A DNA stretch of 64,000 nucleotides. Origin: TTA-H9 sp002071415 (GTDB lineage: Bacteria > Bacteroidota > Bacteroidia > Bacteroidales > TTA-H9). The stretch's first letter is position 1, and each line of letters begins with the position of its first letter. The stretch covers positions 1-64,000 of the forward strand of contig DAONSX010000006.1 of the NCBI GenBank assembly GCA_035411425.1. The letters run 5' to 3'. This document shows, piece after piece, positions 53,266 to 62,373 of the stretch. Made by a program: the position numbers and the translations under genes. The notes under the pieces were generated by a model. It saw nothing but the letters and a program-made list of their open reading frames with translations, ran no database searches and was not told where the DNA came from.

Positions 53266-54090
53266 TTATATGTTGGATTCGATAAGTGCTTTAACAAGGT
53301 GGCTTGCACCTATTCTGAATAGCTGGGGTTTTAGCCATTCAGGGCCGAGAACCTGTTCTACTAAGGTATAATATAAAATTGCCTGACTGGGTGTTTGAAT
53401 TCCCCCCGCTGGTTTAAACCCAATTTTTTTACCTGTAGAATGATAGAATTCGAGGATAGTATCGCACATTACTAAGGCTGCTTCAGGGGTTGCTGCAGGC
53501 GTGATTTTTCCTGTGCTTGTCTTCAAAAATGCGGCTCCTGCTTCCATAGCTAGCAAGCCAGCTTTTCGTATGTTCCTCGTGCTTTCGAGTTCACCCGTCT
53601 CGAGGATTACTTTTACGGGGATTTCTTTTGCTACATCGACTATGGCTTTTATTTCGTCGAATACTTCCTTGGTTTTCCCCTCTAAAAATTTTCCGCGATT
53701 GATGACGATGTCGATTTCATTGGCCCCTTCCTGGAGAGTCCATTCCACTTCGGCCAAGCGGATCGAAAAGGGGCTCTGCCCTGAAGGAAATGCGCCTGCT
53801 ACGGCAACTGTGCGAATGCCAGAATCTTTTAATAAGGATTTTACAAATCGGGTAAATACAGGATAAACACAAACAGCAGCTACTTTATTAGACAATAAAA
53901 GAGCTAAAAGGCAAAGGTTACCTATACTTTGCCTATTGTCCTTTCCACCTAAAGAGGTTAGGTCGATAAACGAATAAAGTTGCTTTAAGAGGTGTGCATC
54001 TTTTTCTTTTGTACTCGCTATTGTTTTTATCTCTTCGATTCTTTCTTTGTTTTCTTCTTCAGAAAAGGGGTATATATTCAATGGTTTCAT
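53266..54090 (-). CDS. deoC: Deoxyribose-phosphate aldolase
   Basis: Splits 2-deoxyribose 5-phosphate into acetaldehyde and glyceraldehyde 3-phosphate during deoxynucleoside catabolism. The 274-residue TIM-barrel protein shows IDIVINRGKFLEGKTKEV (about 125-142), the Schiff-base lysine in AGAAFLKTSTGKITPAAT (about 183-200), and KIGFKPAGGIQTPSQAILY near 220. It is longer than the roughly 250 residues of bacterial DeoC because of about 20 extra N-terminal residues. It starts 62 bases after rseP on the same strand and heads a small operon with two unknown genes. Confidence 0.94.
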   Translation of the reverse strand: MKPLNIYPFSEEENKERIEEIKTIASTKEKDAHLLKQLYSFIDLTSLGGKDNRQSIGNLCLLALLLSNKVAAVCVYPVFTRFVKSLLKDSGIRTVAVAGAFPSGQSPFSIRLAEVEWTLQEGANEIDIVINRGKFLEGKTKEVFDEIKAIVDVAKEIPVKVILETGELESTRNIRKAGLLAMEAGAAFLKTSTGKITPAATPEAALVMCDTILEFYHSTGKKIGFKPAGGIQTPSQAILYYTLVEQVLGPEWLKPQLFRIGASHLVKALIESNI

Positions 54091-54152
54091 TTTTCGAGGT
54101 TTTTAGTAATTTCAATTTCCAACTTTAAGAAATGTCATCGATTGGAATCAGA

Positions 54153-55466
54153 TTATCTAAGGATTCTCATGATGTCGTTACCTATAGCAAATACCATAAT
54201 CCCCAAAAGAATAATCATACCAGCGATTTGAGCATATTCGAGGACTTTTTCGCTGGGTTTGCGGCGAGTTACTATTTCGATGAGCAAGAAAAGTACATGT
54301 CCGCCATCGAGAGCGGGGATAGGGAGGATATTCATGAAGGCGAGGATAAGCGAAAGCAGGCCTGTAATGTACCAAAATTTTGCCCAGATCCATTGAGAGC
54401 CATAGATTTGGGCTATGCCAATAGGCCCTTGAAGGCTGTCGCTGGCTTTTTCCTCACCGCTGATGATTTTCCCAAGGCCCTTGATATTGGCCGAAAGCAT
54501 ATCCATAGCGTCCTTATAGCCATAAGAAAGGGCTTTCCCAAAACTATAAGGTGCCTGTGCATAAGGTATGGAAGCCAAAATACCAATAATACCCGATGAA
54601 TCGACTGTGAGTTGCATGTTCAGAGTGTCGTTTCCTCTTAGTGTTTGAATTGCTACCAGACGACCTGCAGAATTAGTGATCAGTTCCTTGAATTGCCCGT
54701 AAGATTTTATTTCTATAGAGTCGATTTTGAGAATCTTGTCAGACTTTGTTAAACCTGCATTTGCCGCAGGCAATCCGGGGAAAACGCTATCTATACGAAA
54801 CGGAAAGTTGAGAGGTTCGATGAATCTTACGCCACGGCTACTGGCTTCACGACGGTAGAAATCTTCCGGGATCTCGATGGTAATAATTTTACCGTTTCGT
54901 TCTACTTCGAAAGTGCTGCCGAAGAGCAAGTCGACTGAATGTACATCTTTGAAGCGCTCAACGGGTTTGCCATTGATGCGTAGGATTTTGTCGCCGGCCT
55001 CGAAACCAATTTCTTTGCCTTTTGCCGAGGCATATATCCCATCTTTATTTATTTCATTCAAAGGGAGATATGATTTTTCATAATGTAAAAGTGTGAAGCC
55101 AAATATGAGGATACCCAAGATAAGATTGACGAAAACACCTGCGAGCATTACAATGAGGCGCTGCCAGGCAGGTTTTGAACGAAATTCCCAGGGTTGTGGA
55201 GGAGATTTCAGTTGTTCCTTATCCATTGATTCGTCGATCATGCCGGCAATCTTTACATAGCCACCCAAAGGAAGCCATCCCACACCATACTCGGTTTCCC
55301 CTTTCTTGAAACTGAATAATTTGAAGTTTCCGGCGTCAAAAAACAAATAAAATTTTTCTACTCTGATTTTGAAAGCGCGGGCCGCAAGAAAATGACCTAA
55401 CTCATGAAGGATCACTAAAATACTGAGACCTAAAATGAGCTGACCGGTCATGATAAGAATATTCAT
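54153..55466 (-). CDS. rseP: RIP metalloprotease RseP (site-2 protease)
   Basis: An intramembrane zinc protease that releases envelope-stress sigma factors or clears signal peptides. The 437-residue protein has the zinc motif HELGH at residues 21-25 in its first membrane segment, a PDZ domain (about 205-290), and the third metal ligand region in MNILPIPALDGGHVLF (about 375-390). Four membrane segments are visible. Only one PDZ is evident, where E. coli RseP has two. It lies 63 bases after dxr and likely belongs with dxr and the M23 gene. Confidence 0.93.
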   Translation of the reverse strand: MNILIMTGQLILGLSILVILHELGHFLAARAFKIRVEKFYLFFDAGNFKLFSFKKGETEYGVGWLPLGGYVKIAGMIDESMDKEQLKSPPQPWEFRSKPAWQRLIVMLAGVFVNLILGILIFGFTLLHYEKSYLPLNEINKDGIYASAKGKEIGFEAGDKILRINGKPVERFKDVHSVDLLFGSTFEVERNGKIITIEIPEDFYRREASSRGVRFIEPLNFPFRIDSVFPGLPAANAGLTKSDKILKIDSIEIKSYGQFKELITNSAGRLVAIQTLRGNDTLNMQLTVDSSGIIGILASIPYAQAPYSFGKALSYGYKDAMDMLSANIKGLGKIISGEEKASDSLQGPIGIAQIYGSQWIWAKFWYITGLLSLILAFMNILPIPALDGGHVLFLLIEIVTRRKPSEKVLEYAQIAGMIILLGIMVFAIGNDIMRILR

Positions 55467-55529
55467 AAAATTTTGTGGTATTGATTTTTAATTTATTACA
55501 TTCAATTAACAAACATCGAGCCTAATGGT

Positions 55530-56681
55530 TTATAAAAATCCTTGAGCTACTTCTCTGGTTATTCTGTCCGTTTCGATGAGTTGCGAAAGATCGGGCGACG
55601 AAATAAAATCTATCATGTTCATACATTTTTCGATGATTACTGGCATTCGCAGAAAAGGGATGCGATGTTGAAGGAAAGCTTCAACGGCTATTTCGTTGGC
55701 AGCATTGAGAATGCAAGGCATATTTCCTCCCTGATGCAAGGCTTCGAAGGCGAGTATTAGATTTCTGAAAACATGGGTATTGGGTGCTTCGAAAGTGAGT
55801 GGAGAATTTCTGATAAAGTCGAAACGCTGAAATGACGAGGGTAGCCGTTCAGGGTAGGATAGAGCGTACTGAATGGGCAAACGCATATCGGGTATGCTCA
55901 TCTGAGCCTTTATTGAACCATCCACAAATTGTACCATAGAATGGATTACGCTTTGGGGATGAATGATTACTTCGATTTGGTTTGGATTCAGATGAAACAG
56001 CCATCTGGCTTCGATTACTTCAAGGCCTTTATTCATCAATGTAGCCGAATCGACCGAAATTTTAGGACCCATGTTCCATGTGGGATGGTGTAAGGCATCT
56101 TCGGGTTTCACATTTTGCAACCTTTCGAGACTCATCCCTCTGAATGGGCCACCAGAACCCGTAAGGATGATTTTTTCAACCTTATTCGGTTTTTCGCCCT
56201 CGAGACATTGAAAAATAGCCGAATGTTCAGAATCGATAGGGAGAAGATCTACCTGGAGAGATTTTAGGCGGTTCATAACCCATTCGCCTGCCACCACAAG
56301 CGTTTCCTTATTGGCCAAGGCAATATGTTTTTTTGCTTCTATGGCTGCTATCACCGACCGAAGGCCTGCAAAACCGACGATAGCTGATACTACCATGTCA
56401 ATTTCGGGCATTGCAACAACTTCTGCCAGCGCATTTTCACCGGCAGCCACATCGATGTGATCCTGTTCGAAGGCCTGTCGCAGCACTTCAAAATCACTTG
56501 ATTTGGCAACAGCAACCACTTTGGGTCTGAATTCCTTTGCCTGCGATACCAGAGCCTTCGAAAATCCTTGAGCAGCCAATATTTCCACCACAAAACTCTG
56601 AGGATGTTCCCGAACTACATCGAGGCATTGACGACCAATGCTTCCTGTACAACCAAGTATAGCCAAGTGTTTGGGATTCAT
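55530..56681 (-). CDS. dxr: 1-deoxy-D-xylulose 5-phosphate reductoisomerase
   Basis: Second step of the MEP isoprenoid pathway, making 2-C-methylerythritol 4-phosphate with NADPH. The 383-residue protein shows the NADPH loop ILGCTGSIGRQCLDVV (about 8-23), LANKETLVVAGEWV (about 121-134), the metal site PIDSEHSAIFQCL, and the flap-side HPTWNMGPKISVDSATLMNK. The start codon shares one base with the stop of the M23 gene, so the two are coupled. Confidence 0.96.
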   Translation of the reverse strand: MNPKHLAILGCTGSIGRQCLDVVREHPQSFVVEILAAQGFSKALVSQAKEFRPKVVAVAKSSDFEVLRQAFEQDHIDVAAGENALAEVVAMPEIDMVVSAIVGFAGLRSVIAAIEAKKHIALANKETLVVAGEWVMNRLKSLQVDLLPIDSEHSAIFQCLEGEKPNKVEKIILTGSGGPFRGMSLERLQNVKPEDALHHPTWNMGPKISVDSATLMNKGLEVIEARWLFHLNPNQIEVIIHPQSVIHSMVQFVDGSIKAQMSIPDMRLPIQYALSYPERLPSSFQRFDFIRNSPLTFEAPNTHVFRNLILAFEALHQGGNMPCILNAANEIAVEAFLQHRIPFLRMPVIIEKCMNMIDFISSPDLSQLIETDRITREVAQGFL

Positions 56682-57562
56682 TAGAATGCTATGTAATTTT
56701 TAGGGTCAATTGCCGTACCATTATACCAGAGCTCGAAATGAAGATGTGTCCCCGTGCTGAGTACACCTGTAGAACCCGCAATTGCAATGGGCTCACCCGC
56801 CTTGACAATATCACCTTGCTTGCGCAGTAAAGATGAATTGTGCATATAAATAGAAACTACATTCGATATATGTTGTATAGTAATGGTATATCCAGTCTCT
56901 ATATTCCATCCTGCCTGAATGACTGTGCCATCGAGTATAGCTTTTACTGTTTCACCCTCGGCAGTTGCAATATCTACACCAAAATGCCCATGCCCCGGAT
57001 CAAAATGTGAAGTTAGATAACCATTTACAGGTCTGAAAAAATTGAACGACGAAATATATGAACTCTTTATTATAGATGTTGAATATCCAGGCTTCAACCC
57101 ATACTTGTCCTGATTTTCCACCTCCTTGCGCAATATTGAATCCTCAGGTATTCTGGTATCGTCTATCTTCGAATAATCGTGCTTTTGAATAGTGCTGTCG
57201 GCAGCCTTACGTAAAGGAACATTACCCGTAAGCACTCTTTGAATATTTTCCAGGTAAGTTGCTCTTTGATCGAGTAAAAGTTCGAGTGAATCAGCCCGTA
57301 AAGTAAGTTCGTAAACCTGACGACTAAGATCGGGATTGCTGTATCCAGGAATATATTCTTTGAGAGAAGTAAAGGCAATTAGATAGGTGGTGAGAAAAAT
57401 AAGACCAATGATAAGAATACCCAAAGTAATAAACACATTGAGGCGCGATAGCTTGAAGCTGAATTTCTCCTCGAAGGTTTCGGCATCCTGAATAACTAAT
57501 CTATACTTTGATTTAATATTCCGGAAAAGAACAGTCCTTATGTTTTTAACATTGATATGCAT
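56681..57562 (-). CDS. M23 family metallopeptidase (LytM-like)
   Basis: The 293-residue protein has one N-terminal membrane segment (about 43-65), a coiled-coil stretch (about 80-110), and a C-terminal M23 domain with GYLTSHFDPGHGHFGVDIAT (about 180-199) and GTHLHFELWYNGTAIDP near 270-286. The zinc ligands (His in HFGVD with its Asp, and HLH) look present. Such enzymes cut peptidoglycan cross-links or activate amidases. It precedes dxr and rseP in one operon. Confidence 0.88.
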   Translation of the reverse strand: MHINVKNIRTVLFRNIKSKYRLVIQDAETFEEKFSFKLSRLNVFITLGILIIGLIFLTTYLIAFTSLKEYIPGYSNPDLSRQVYELTLRADSLELLLDQRATYLENIQRVLTGNVPLRKAADSTIQKHDYSKIDDTRIPEDSILRKEVENQDKYGLKPGYSTSIIKSSYISSFNFFRPVNGYLTSHFDPGHGHFGVDIATAEGETVKAILDGTVIQAGWNIETGYTITIQHISNVVSIYMHNSSLLRKQGDIVKAGEPIAIAGSTGVLSTGTHLHFELWYNGTAIDPKNYIAF

Positions 57563-58162
57563 AATTCAATCTGCTACCAGGAATATTCCCTGAATCCTCA
57601 AAGCCATCAGTTTTAAAGCAATGAATAACTTAATTCTATCTGTAAATACTTGTATGAGAATGCAAGTGATTTAATTGGCCGCAAATTTAATGATAAACAC
57701 TCTACGTTCCATTTTGTGATTTATCAGCATGAATTCCCCCAATCGACACGGAAGGCAAACTGGAATTCTGAAGCATTGAATTTCTTATCGATGATGTTAT
57801 TATTGGTGATAACCTACTTCTGTTATGTACAATGTTTTTTATCAATCAGATAACATTGTAATTCGTCCAGAAAACTAGCAAGCTAATTCTCATTGCCGAT
57901 AATTTAGCCTTCAACGATGGTTTATCGATCTTTCGGTAGATATCACGGATGGTTTTTACTGTTTTAACAGTCGACTTTGAGGGTTTTCCCTTTTGGTTAG
58001 TAAAGAGAGGTAGCGGTTTTACAATAAAGAATCACCATTTATCGGCCAAGGAGGTAAAATTGAGAGTTAAAGTGGCAATGTTTCACCAAACCAAGGAAAT
58101 GAAATAATTTTGCATCTTCGAAGTTATTCAATATACGTTAATTTCCAGAAAAACCGATTATT
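57563..58162. promoter_or_regulatory. Divergent spacer between the M23 and porW genes
   Basis: No convincing gene is seen; the 67-codon frame at 57650-57853 lacks coding character. A -7 element TAATTTTG (58105-58112) lies 50 bases before the porW/sprE start, without a clear -33. Confidence 0.4.
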
Positions 58163-60835
58163 TTGAAAAGTAAAAACTTCATACCCAAAGGTATAATCAT
58201 TTTTCTTTGGATTGTTACAATTATTATTCCTACGGGCTGTTCGAATAAGAAAAACACGTTTAGCCGCAGAGTTTATCACAATCTTACGGCTCATTACAAT
58301 ACGTGGTGGAATGGGAATGAGAGTTTGAAAGAAGCCATCAAGGATCTGGAAAAGAATGCAAAGGATAATTATACCGAGGTGCTTCCCGTTTATAAGTTGG
58401 GATCAAAGAAGGAGGCAACTGCTATTAATTCGAAAGCCGATCGAGCCATCGAAAAGGCTTCAAAGGTTATACAGAATAACAGCATGTATTTCAATAAAAA
58501 AGAATATAACCGATGGATAGACGACAGTTATATGATGATAGGGAAGGCATATTTTTACAAGCAGGATTATGCCTCAGCTCGAAGGACTTTCGAATTTATC
58601 CTCACCCGTTATAAAGATTCTCCTCTGATTCCAGAAATTTATCTTTGGTTAGGATTAACCAACAATCAAATGGAGCAATTTTCGCGCTCTGAAGCTGAAT
58701 TGGAGAAATTTCGTATGCTTTCGGCTCGAAAAACCATGCCACGCAGTATGATGTTATTCTACAACAAAGTTTTAGCCGATTTCTACCTAAAACAGAATAG
58801 AACAGAGGAGGCCATCAAAACCCTTCATATTGCCACGGATTTAAGCCGAAAAAAATCTGACAAGACACGTCTTCATTTCATTTTGGGACAGTTGTATATG
58901 GGAAAGAACGATCTTATCAAGGCCTTTCAAATGTTTCAGGAAGTCATTAAACGGACTCCTCCTTACGACATGCAGTTTGCGGCACAGCTCAATCTTGCCC
59001 GCTGTTTCGATGTAGCTTCGGGTGAAGCCGAAAAGCTCGAAAAGATGCTTCAAAACATGTTGAAGGAAGAGAAAAATAAATTTTATCAAGACCAAATTTA
59101 TTATGCTCTGGCTGAGATAGCCTTAAAAAAGGGAGACCGTACTGCAGCAATCGAAAATCTTCGCCTTTCGGTAGCTAAGAGTAAAGATAATGATTTTCAA
59201 AGGGTTCAATCCTCATTGACTTTAGCCGACCTGTATTTCGAGAAGCCTGATTATTTTTGCTCACAAGCTTATTATGACACTGCTTTGCAGGCCTTGCCCA
59301 AAGATCATCCCACTTATGAGGCTTTGCAAAAGAAATCTCAGGTTCTTACCGAATTAGTAAGCAACCTTACAGTAGTACAAACCGAAGATAGCCTCCAGCG
59401 TTTGGCTCAAATACCCGAAAATGAACGTTTGAAAATCATCGATGGCATTATTGCAAAGTATGCCGAAGAAGAAAAGAAAAAACAAGAAGAAGAAATGCTT
59501 CGCCAGAGCGACCTTACCATGCTGGGGCAAGGCAATATTCAGCGCCAGATGGACCCTTCGGGCGCCTGGTATTTTTATAACCCTTCGGCTATAAGCCTCG
59601 GTTTTACTGAATTCAAAAGGAAATGGGGCAACCGAAAGCTCGAAGACCTTTGGAGACTCAGCAACAAACAAATAACCACTGCGTGGGAAGAAGAACAAAC
59701 TATGGCCTTTTCCGATTCAGTGGCTAATGACAGCCTGTTGGTAAAGATTTCTACCGATCCCTTGAAGCGCCAAACTTATTTGCAAAACCTTCCATTAACA
59801 CCCGAAAAACTTCGTCAAAGCAACCAGAATATTATCGAAGCGCTTTTCAACGCAGCCTTCATTTATCGCGAAGGATTGCTCGATATGGTAAATGCCGAAA
59901 AAACCTTCGAGGAATTGGTAGAACGTTTCCCTGATACCAGTTTAAACAAACATTATTTGCTTGGTTGTTACCAATTGGTAGTGATTAACGAAAAGCTTGA
60001 GAATCAGTCAAAAGCCGATCATTACCGTAATATTCTGATTACGAACTATCCTACTACCGATTATGCCAGAATTTTAGGCGACCCGGGTTATGCTCATGAG
60101 ATTGAAAGGAAAAATAATATCGTCAACGAATTTTATTCGAATACTTATCAAGCTTATCGATCGGGCCAATATTATCTGGTAGTAATGAATTGCGATGAGG
60201 CAGCCAGCAGGTTTCTCAATCATCCTCTTTTGCCGAAATTCGAATTTTTAAAGTCATTAGCTATTGGAAAAATTGACGTAATCGATTCGTTGGCGGTCAA
60301 TCTGCAACGTTTTATCATGCATTATCCTAAACACGAACTTGCTGCTCATGCTCGCAACATTCTCGATAAACTCTCCAAATTGGACCCTTCGATTACCTCA
60401 AGAATTCAACTATCCGGTGATAGTATATCTCTGGGTACATCTGCCGAACCTCCAAAAACGCCTTATCTGGTCGAAACACAAAGCGATCATTTTGTACTGC
60501 TTATGGTTAATCCTCTACAAACCGATATCAATGCATTGAAAATCAGGATTGCCGATTTTAACGAACGAGCCTTTCGCCTCGAAAATTTTTATACTTCAGA
60601 TATTTTGCTTAACGACACTTTGCAGATCATCAGCATTGGTGTCTTTAAGAATGCTTCGAAGGCCATGGATTATTATCACCACATTCTGGATAATGAGTAT
60701 GTTTTCTCGATGTTGAAAGAGAAATTCCACGAAACATTCGTTATTTCCACGAAAAACTATCAAACCTTTTATCAGGATAGAGATATTTCAAAATATAAGT
60801 CTTTCTTTAATAAGGAATATCTGAAGAAAAATTAA
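58163..60835 (+). CDS. Type IX secretion system lipoprotein PorW/SprE
   Basis: A TPR lipoprotein needed for type IX secretion (PorW in Porphyromonas, SprE in Flavobacterium). The 890-residue protein begins with a lipoprotein signal (IVTIIIPTGC, Cys about 27) followed by the strongly conserved family start FSRRVYHNLTAHYNTWWNG. TPR-like helices run through the first half (SYMMIGKAYFYKQDYASARR, LHFILGQLYMGKNDLIKAFQ). A charged coiled region lies near 430-450, and YNPSAISLGFTEFKRKWGNR near 473-492. The start is TTG; no in-frame ATG would keep the signal. Bactofilin and atpZ follow. The giant protein at 16-25 kb is the class of substrate this system exports. Confidence 0.92.
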   Translation: MKSKNFIPKGIIIFLWIVTIIIPTGCSNKKNTFSRRVYHNLTAHYNTWWNGNESLKEAIKDLEKNAKDNYTEVLPVYKLGSKKEATAINSKADRAIEKASKVIQNNSMYFNKKEYNRWIDDSYMMIGKAYFYKQDYASARRTFEFILTRYKDSPLIPEIYLWLGLTNNQMEQFSRSEAELEKFRMLSARKTMPRSMMLFYNKVLADFYLKQNRTEEAIKTLHIATDLSRKKSDKTRLHFILGQLYMGKNDLIKAFQMFQEVIKRTPPYDMQFAAQLNLARCFDVASGEAEKLEKMLQNMLKEEKNKFYQDQIYYALAEIALKKGDRTAAIENLRLSVAKSKDNDFQRVQSSLTLADLYFEKPDYFCSQAYYDTALQALPKDHPTYEALQKKSQVLTELVSNLTVVQTEDSLQRLAQIPENERLKIIDGIIAKYAEEEKKKQEEEMLRQSDLTMLGQGNIQRQMDPSGAWYFYNPSAISLGFTEFKRKWGNRKLEDLWRLSNKQITTAWEEEQTMAFSDSVANDSLLVKISTDPLKRQTYLQNLPLTPEKLRQSNQNIIEALFNAAFIYREGLLDMVNAEKTFEELVERFPDTSLNKHYLLGCYQLVVINEKLENQSKADHYRNILITNYPTTDYARILGDPGYAHEIERKNNIVNEFYSNTYQAYRSGQYYLVVMNCDEAASRFLNHPLLPKFEFLKSLAIGKIDVIDSLAVNLQRFIMHYPKHELAAHARNILDKLSKLDPSITSRIQLSGDSISLGTSAEPPKTPYLVETQSDHFVLLMVNPLQTDINALKIRIADFNERAFRLENFYTSDILLNDTLQIISIGVFKNASKAMDYYHHILDNEYVFSMLKEKFHETFVISTKNYQTFYQDRDISKYKSFFNKEYLKKN

Positions 60836-60865
60836 GGATTTCGATAAAATCAGTGATTTTTAGTG

Positions 60866-60873
60866 TAAATTTG
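60866..60873 (+). promoter_or_regulatory. -7 element upstream of bactofilin
   Basis: TAAATTTG, 13 bases before the bactofilin ATG and 31 bases after the porW stop. It suggests an additional start for the downstream genes. No -33 TTG is visible. Confidence 0.4.
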
Positions 60874-60886
60874 AAAAAAATATACT

Positions 60887-61267
60887 ATGGCTAAAAATAC
60901 TATTATAGAGAGCCCCATTGTGAATATCATCGGTTCGATGACATCTATCGAAGGCGATGTGAGCTGTGGAGGCGATATTCGTATCGAAGGTCAATTAAAG
61001 GGCAAACTCGAATGCAAAGGCAAAGTCGTGATTGGGGAATCGGGAGTCGTAGAAGGGGAGATATATTGCCGCAATGGTGATTTTGCCGGGAAAATCAAAG
61101 GAAGCGTCAATACTTCCGAACTCTTAACCTTAAAATCAACCGTTGTGCTTCAAGGAGATATTACTTGTAGTAAATTGGCTATAGAACCTGGTGCGCGTTT
61201 TAGTGGGAAATGCACCATGGAGCTTCCCGAAAACGTTCAAGCCGCTGGCCAAAATGAAAAAGAATGA
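60887..61267 (+). CDS. Bactofilin (polymer-forming cytoskeletal protein)
   Basis: The 126-residue protein is a right-handed beta-helix bactofilin: IGSMTSIEGDVSCGGDIRIE (about 16-35) leads into repeated glycine/valine-rich turns (LKGKLECKGKVVIGESGVVE, AGKIKGSVNTSELLTLKSTV). Short charged tails flank the core. Bactofilins polymerise without nucleotide and organise envelope and morphogenetic machinery. It follows porW by 51 bases and overlaps atpZ by 14 bases. Confidence 0.92.
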   Translation: MAKNTIIESPIVNIIGSMTSIEGDVSCGGDIRIEGQLKGKLECKGKVVIGESGVVEGEIYCRNGDFAGKIKGSVNTSELLTLKSTVVLQGDITCSKLAIEPGARFSGKCTMELPENVQAAGQNEKE

Positions 61268-61508
61268 TATTAAACCCTCACTGTTCAACTACGCCAAATA
61301 CTCTTCACTTGCTTTTCAAATGCTTGTGGTCATCCTTATTGGTGTTTTGGGTGGAATAAAACTCGATCAATATCTGCAATTGAAGTTCCCGGTCTTTACT
61401 ATCCTGTTTTCGATTGCAGCAGTGTTCATAGCTACTTATTTAGGCATGAAGGACTTCATAAAACGACCTCCCAAACCTTCTCAAAAAATTGATCATAATG
61501 ACGAATGA
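61254..61508 (+). CDS. AtpZ/AtpI-family membrane protein
   Basis: The 84-residue protein has two membrane segments and the AtpZ-type layout: YAKYSSLAFQMLVVILIGVL (about 13-32), GGIKLDQYLQLKFPVFTILF, and a second helix ending TYLGMKDFIKRPP. The family assists assembly of the F-type ATP synthase, or ion uptake for it. The start at 61254 lies within the bactofilin 3' end; an upstream frame to 61191 would overlap further and has no support. The following gene overlaps its stop region. Confidence 0.82.
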   Translation: MKKNDIKPSLFNYAKYSSLAFQMLVVILIGVLGGIKLDQYLQLKFPVFTILFSIAAVFIATYLGMKDFIKRPPKPSQKIDHNDE

Positions 61509-61887
61509 GTTCAAACATTATTTGCGCAAATTAATAATCCTTTCTGTATTTCTGGCTATACTTGGTACTATATTGAAGTTTGTACTTCCCAAAGGCATTA
61601 TTACACCGGCCATGCCTTTTATCCTTATCTTTTTTATGGCTCATACGCTGGTTTATAATAATATGGCAGTGAAAATGATTCATCAAAACCCTAAAAAATT
61701 TGTCAATTTTTATATGCTTTCTACTGTCGGCCGGTTGATTTTATTCGTGTTGCTACTTGTCCTCTATGCCTTTCTTGTCCCAAAGGATTTCAAGGCCTTC
61801 ACCGTATGCTTCTTCATTTTTTACTTGATTTACACTTTTTTTGAACTTTCTACCCTTTTGCCTCAGCTTCGCAAGAAAAAACCATAA
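61498..61887 (+). CDS. Small membrane protein in the AtpI position
   Basis: The 129-residue protein has four predicted membrane segments (about residues 13-30, 38-52, 70-92 and 97-118). No clear motif is seen, but by position after atpZ and by size it matches the poorly conserved gene that usually precedes atpB in Bacteroidota. It overlaps atpZ by 11 bases. Here no atpB follows; a pterin synthase starts 11 bases later. Confidence 0.65.
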   Translation: MTNEFKHYLRKLIILSVFLAILGTILKFVLPKGIITPAMPFILIFFMAHTLVYNNMAVKMIHQNPKKFVNFYMLSTVGRLILFVLLLVLYAFLVPKDFKAFTVCFFIFYLIYTFFELSTLLPQLRKKKP

Positions 61888-61898
61888 GTATTGTCGCG

Positions 61899-62312
61899 AT
61901 GATCTACCTTACTCGCCGTGAAACTTTCAATGCAGCTCACAGGCTTTTCAGGCCCGAATATAGCGATAAAAAAAACCTCGAAATTTTTGGAAAGTGCAGC
62001 AATCCAAACTGGCACGGGCATAATTATACCTTGTATATTACTGTGAAAGGAATACCCAATTCCGAAACTGGCATGGCCATCAACTTGAAAGAATTAAGCC
62101 AGATTATTCAAAAATATATCATCGAAAAAGTGGATCATAAAAACCTCAATACGGAAGTAGATTTCATGTATGGCAGGATGACTTCGATTGAAATGATCGC
62201 TATTGCTTTTTGGGAACAACTAAAGCAACCTATTTTAGCCATAGGAGCTCAACTTTACAAAATTCGACTTGAAGAAACCGAAAATAACTTTGTTGAATAT
62301 TTTGGACAGTAA
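61899..62312 (+). CDS. 6-pyruvoyl-tetrahydropterin synthase family protein, animal-like motif
   Basis: The 137-residue protein is a PTPS/QueD homologue. Zinc ligands are His14 (FNAAHRL), His39 and His41 (HGHNY). The catalytic Cys33 lies in KCSNPNWHGHNY; the Cys-x5-HGH spacing is that of animal PTPS (CNNPNGHGHNY), where E. coli QueD has Cys-x3-HGH. VDHKNL (78-83) and the pterin-anchoring Glu126 in EETENN also match the animal enzyme closely. folE, which supplies its substrate dihydroneopterin triphosphate, is next. It could make 6-pyruvoyl-tetrahydropterin for biopterin-type cofactors, or serve the queuosine route; the sequence favours the first, but many homologues are promiscuous. Confidence 0.88.
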   Translation: MIYLTRRETFNAAHRLFRPEYSDKKNLEIFGKCSNPNWHGHNYTLYITVKGIPNSETGMAINLKELSQIIQKYIIEKVDHKNLNTEVDFMYGRMTSIEMIAIAFWEQLKQPILAIGAQLYKIRLEETENNFVEYFGQ

Positions 62313-62373
62313 ATCAAACATTCCTGATCAAGAAATGTTACATCACCAATAACCCTTAGCATTTACCAACAAT

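Noticed and set aside
61899..62312. Simple queD assignment for the PTPS-family gene
   Set aside because: The catalytic Cys spacing and surrounding residues match animal PTPS better than QueD; reported as ambiguous.
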